DNA from: Polaromonas sp.
GTDB lineage: Bacteria > Pseudomonadota > Gammaproteobacteria > Burkholderiales > Burkholderiaceae_C
NCBI GenBank assembly: GCA_014376885.1
Contig: JACMQR010000006.1
Coordinates: 1-7,351 of the forward strand
Direction: 5' to 3'
DNA length: 7,351 nt
The notes under the pieces were generated by a model. That model did not search any database. It saw only the letters and a program-made list of their open reading frames with translations, and was not told the DNA's origin. Below, piece by piece: positions 7,103 to 7,351 of this stretch. Positions within the stretch are counted from its first letter, which is position 1. Each line of letters opens with the position of its first letter. Position numbers and translations under genes: made by a program.

Positions 7103-7351
7103 TCAGGCCGTACCCGCCTTCACCTTCAAGCGCCAGGCATGCAGCAGCGGCTCGGTGTAGCCGCTCGGCTGCACCAAGCCCTTGAACACCAGGTCGCACG
7201 CTGCCTTGTACGCCGCTGACGTATCAAAATGCCCGGCCATCGGCTGGTAGAGCGCGTCGCCGGCGTTCTGGCCATCGACCACGGCGGCCATGCGCTCGAA
7301 GGTTTCGGTGACTTGCGCCTCGGTCACGACGCCGTGGTGCAGCCAGTTGGC
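7103..7351 (-). CDS. glcB: Malate synthase G (EC 2.3.3.9), C-terminal 82 residues; 5' part beyond right edge
   Basis: The enzyme condenses glyoxylate with acetyl-CoA to malate in the cytoplasmic glyoxylate and glycolate pathways. The visible tail runs from [14 protein letters not shown] through [20 protein letters not shown] and [20 protein letters not shown] to [14 protein letters not shown] and a TGA at 7105-7103. These are the hallmark C-terminal blocks of the G isoform (about 720-730 residues), in particular DxQNAGDxLYxPMAG and [19 protein letters not shown]. The catalytic aspartate region (MEDRATLR in the E. coli enzyme) lies just upstream, outside the window, so activity cannot be judged. 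The gene ends in a repeat plus a UUCG-loop terminator, so the phasin gene is a separate transcription unit. Confidence 0.95.
   Translation of the reverse strand, partial: ANWLHHGVVTEAQVTETFERMAAVVDGQNAGDALYQPMAGHFDTSAAYKAACDLVFKGLVQPSGYTEPLLHAWRLKVKAGTA

Overview
The window looks like chromosomal DNA from a GC-rich betaproteobacterium, most likely Burkholderiales and probably the Comamonadaceae (Polaromonas/Rhodoferax/Acidovorax type). The clues are a monomeric isocitrate dehydrogenase next to malate synthase G, a short phasin, a DUF2760-Hsp70-Hsp70 gene set, and two copies of an intergenic repeat that I recall from Comamonadaceae genomes. The genus is inference; no rRNA or marker gene is present.

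Every supported gene lies on the minus strand, so the window reads from right to left. At the right edge is the 3' end of malate synthase G (7103-7351, partial), followed by a degenerate dispersed repeat (7020-7086) and a strong UUCG-loop terminator (6991-7014). Next comes about 360 bases without a convincing gene, holding an 11-bp inverted repeat that contains a perfect FNR/Anr-type box (6907-6920). A phasin-like gene (6165-6626) follows, with a -10 box and an overlapping palindrome that resembles a PhaR operator, and it ends at a 17-bp bidirectional terminator (6076-6115). The leader of the next gene holds a second long GC-rich hairpin (6022-6054). Then comes a complete monomeric NADP-isocitrate dehydrogenase (3586-5826), with a 3' hairpin (3524-3562) and a second copy of the dispersed repeat (3454-3519).

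The left part (1-3309) is a stress- or chaperone-like operon: a DUF2760 protein (2752-3309), an Hsp70-family ATPase overlapping it by 4 bases (884-2755), a 167-base spacer with a small GC-rich repeat hairpin, and a second Hsp70-family ATPase (1-716) that runs off the left edge.

The right half is central carbon metabolism around acetyl-CoA: isocitrate dehydrogenase and malate synthase sit on the competing oxidative and glyoxylate arms at the isocitrate node, and the phasin coats polyhydroxyalkanoate granules, an acetyl-CoA sink. The left half is the least understood part. The tightly coupled DUF2760/Hsp70 pair looks like a dedicated chaperone module of unknown client, and it is the best candidate here for an undescribed system.
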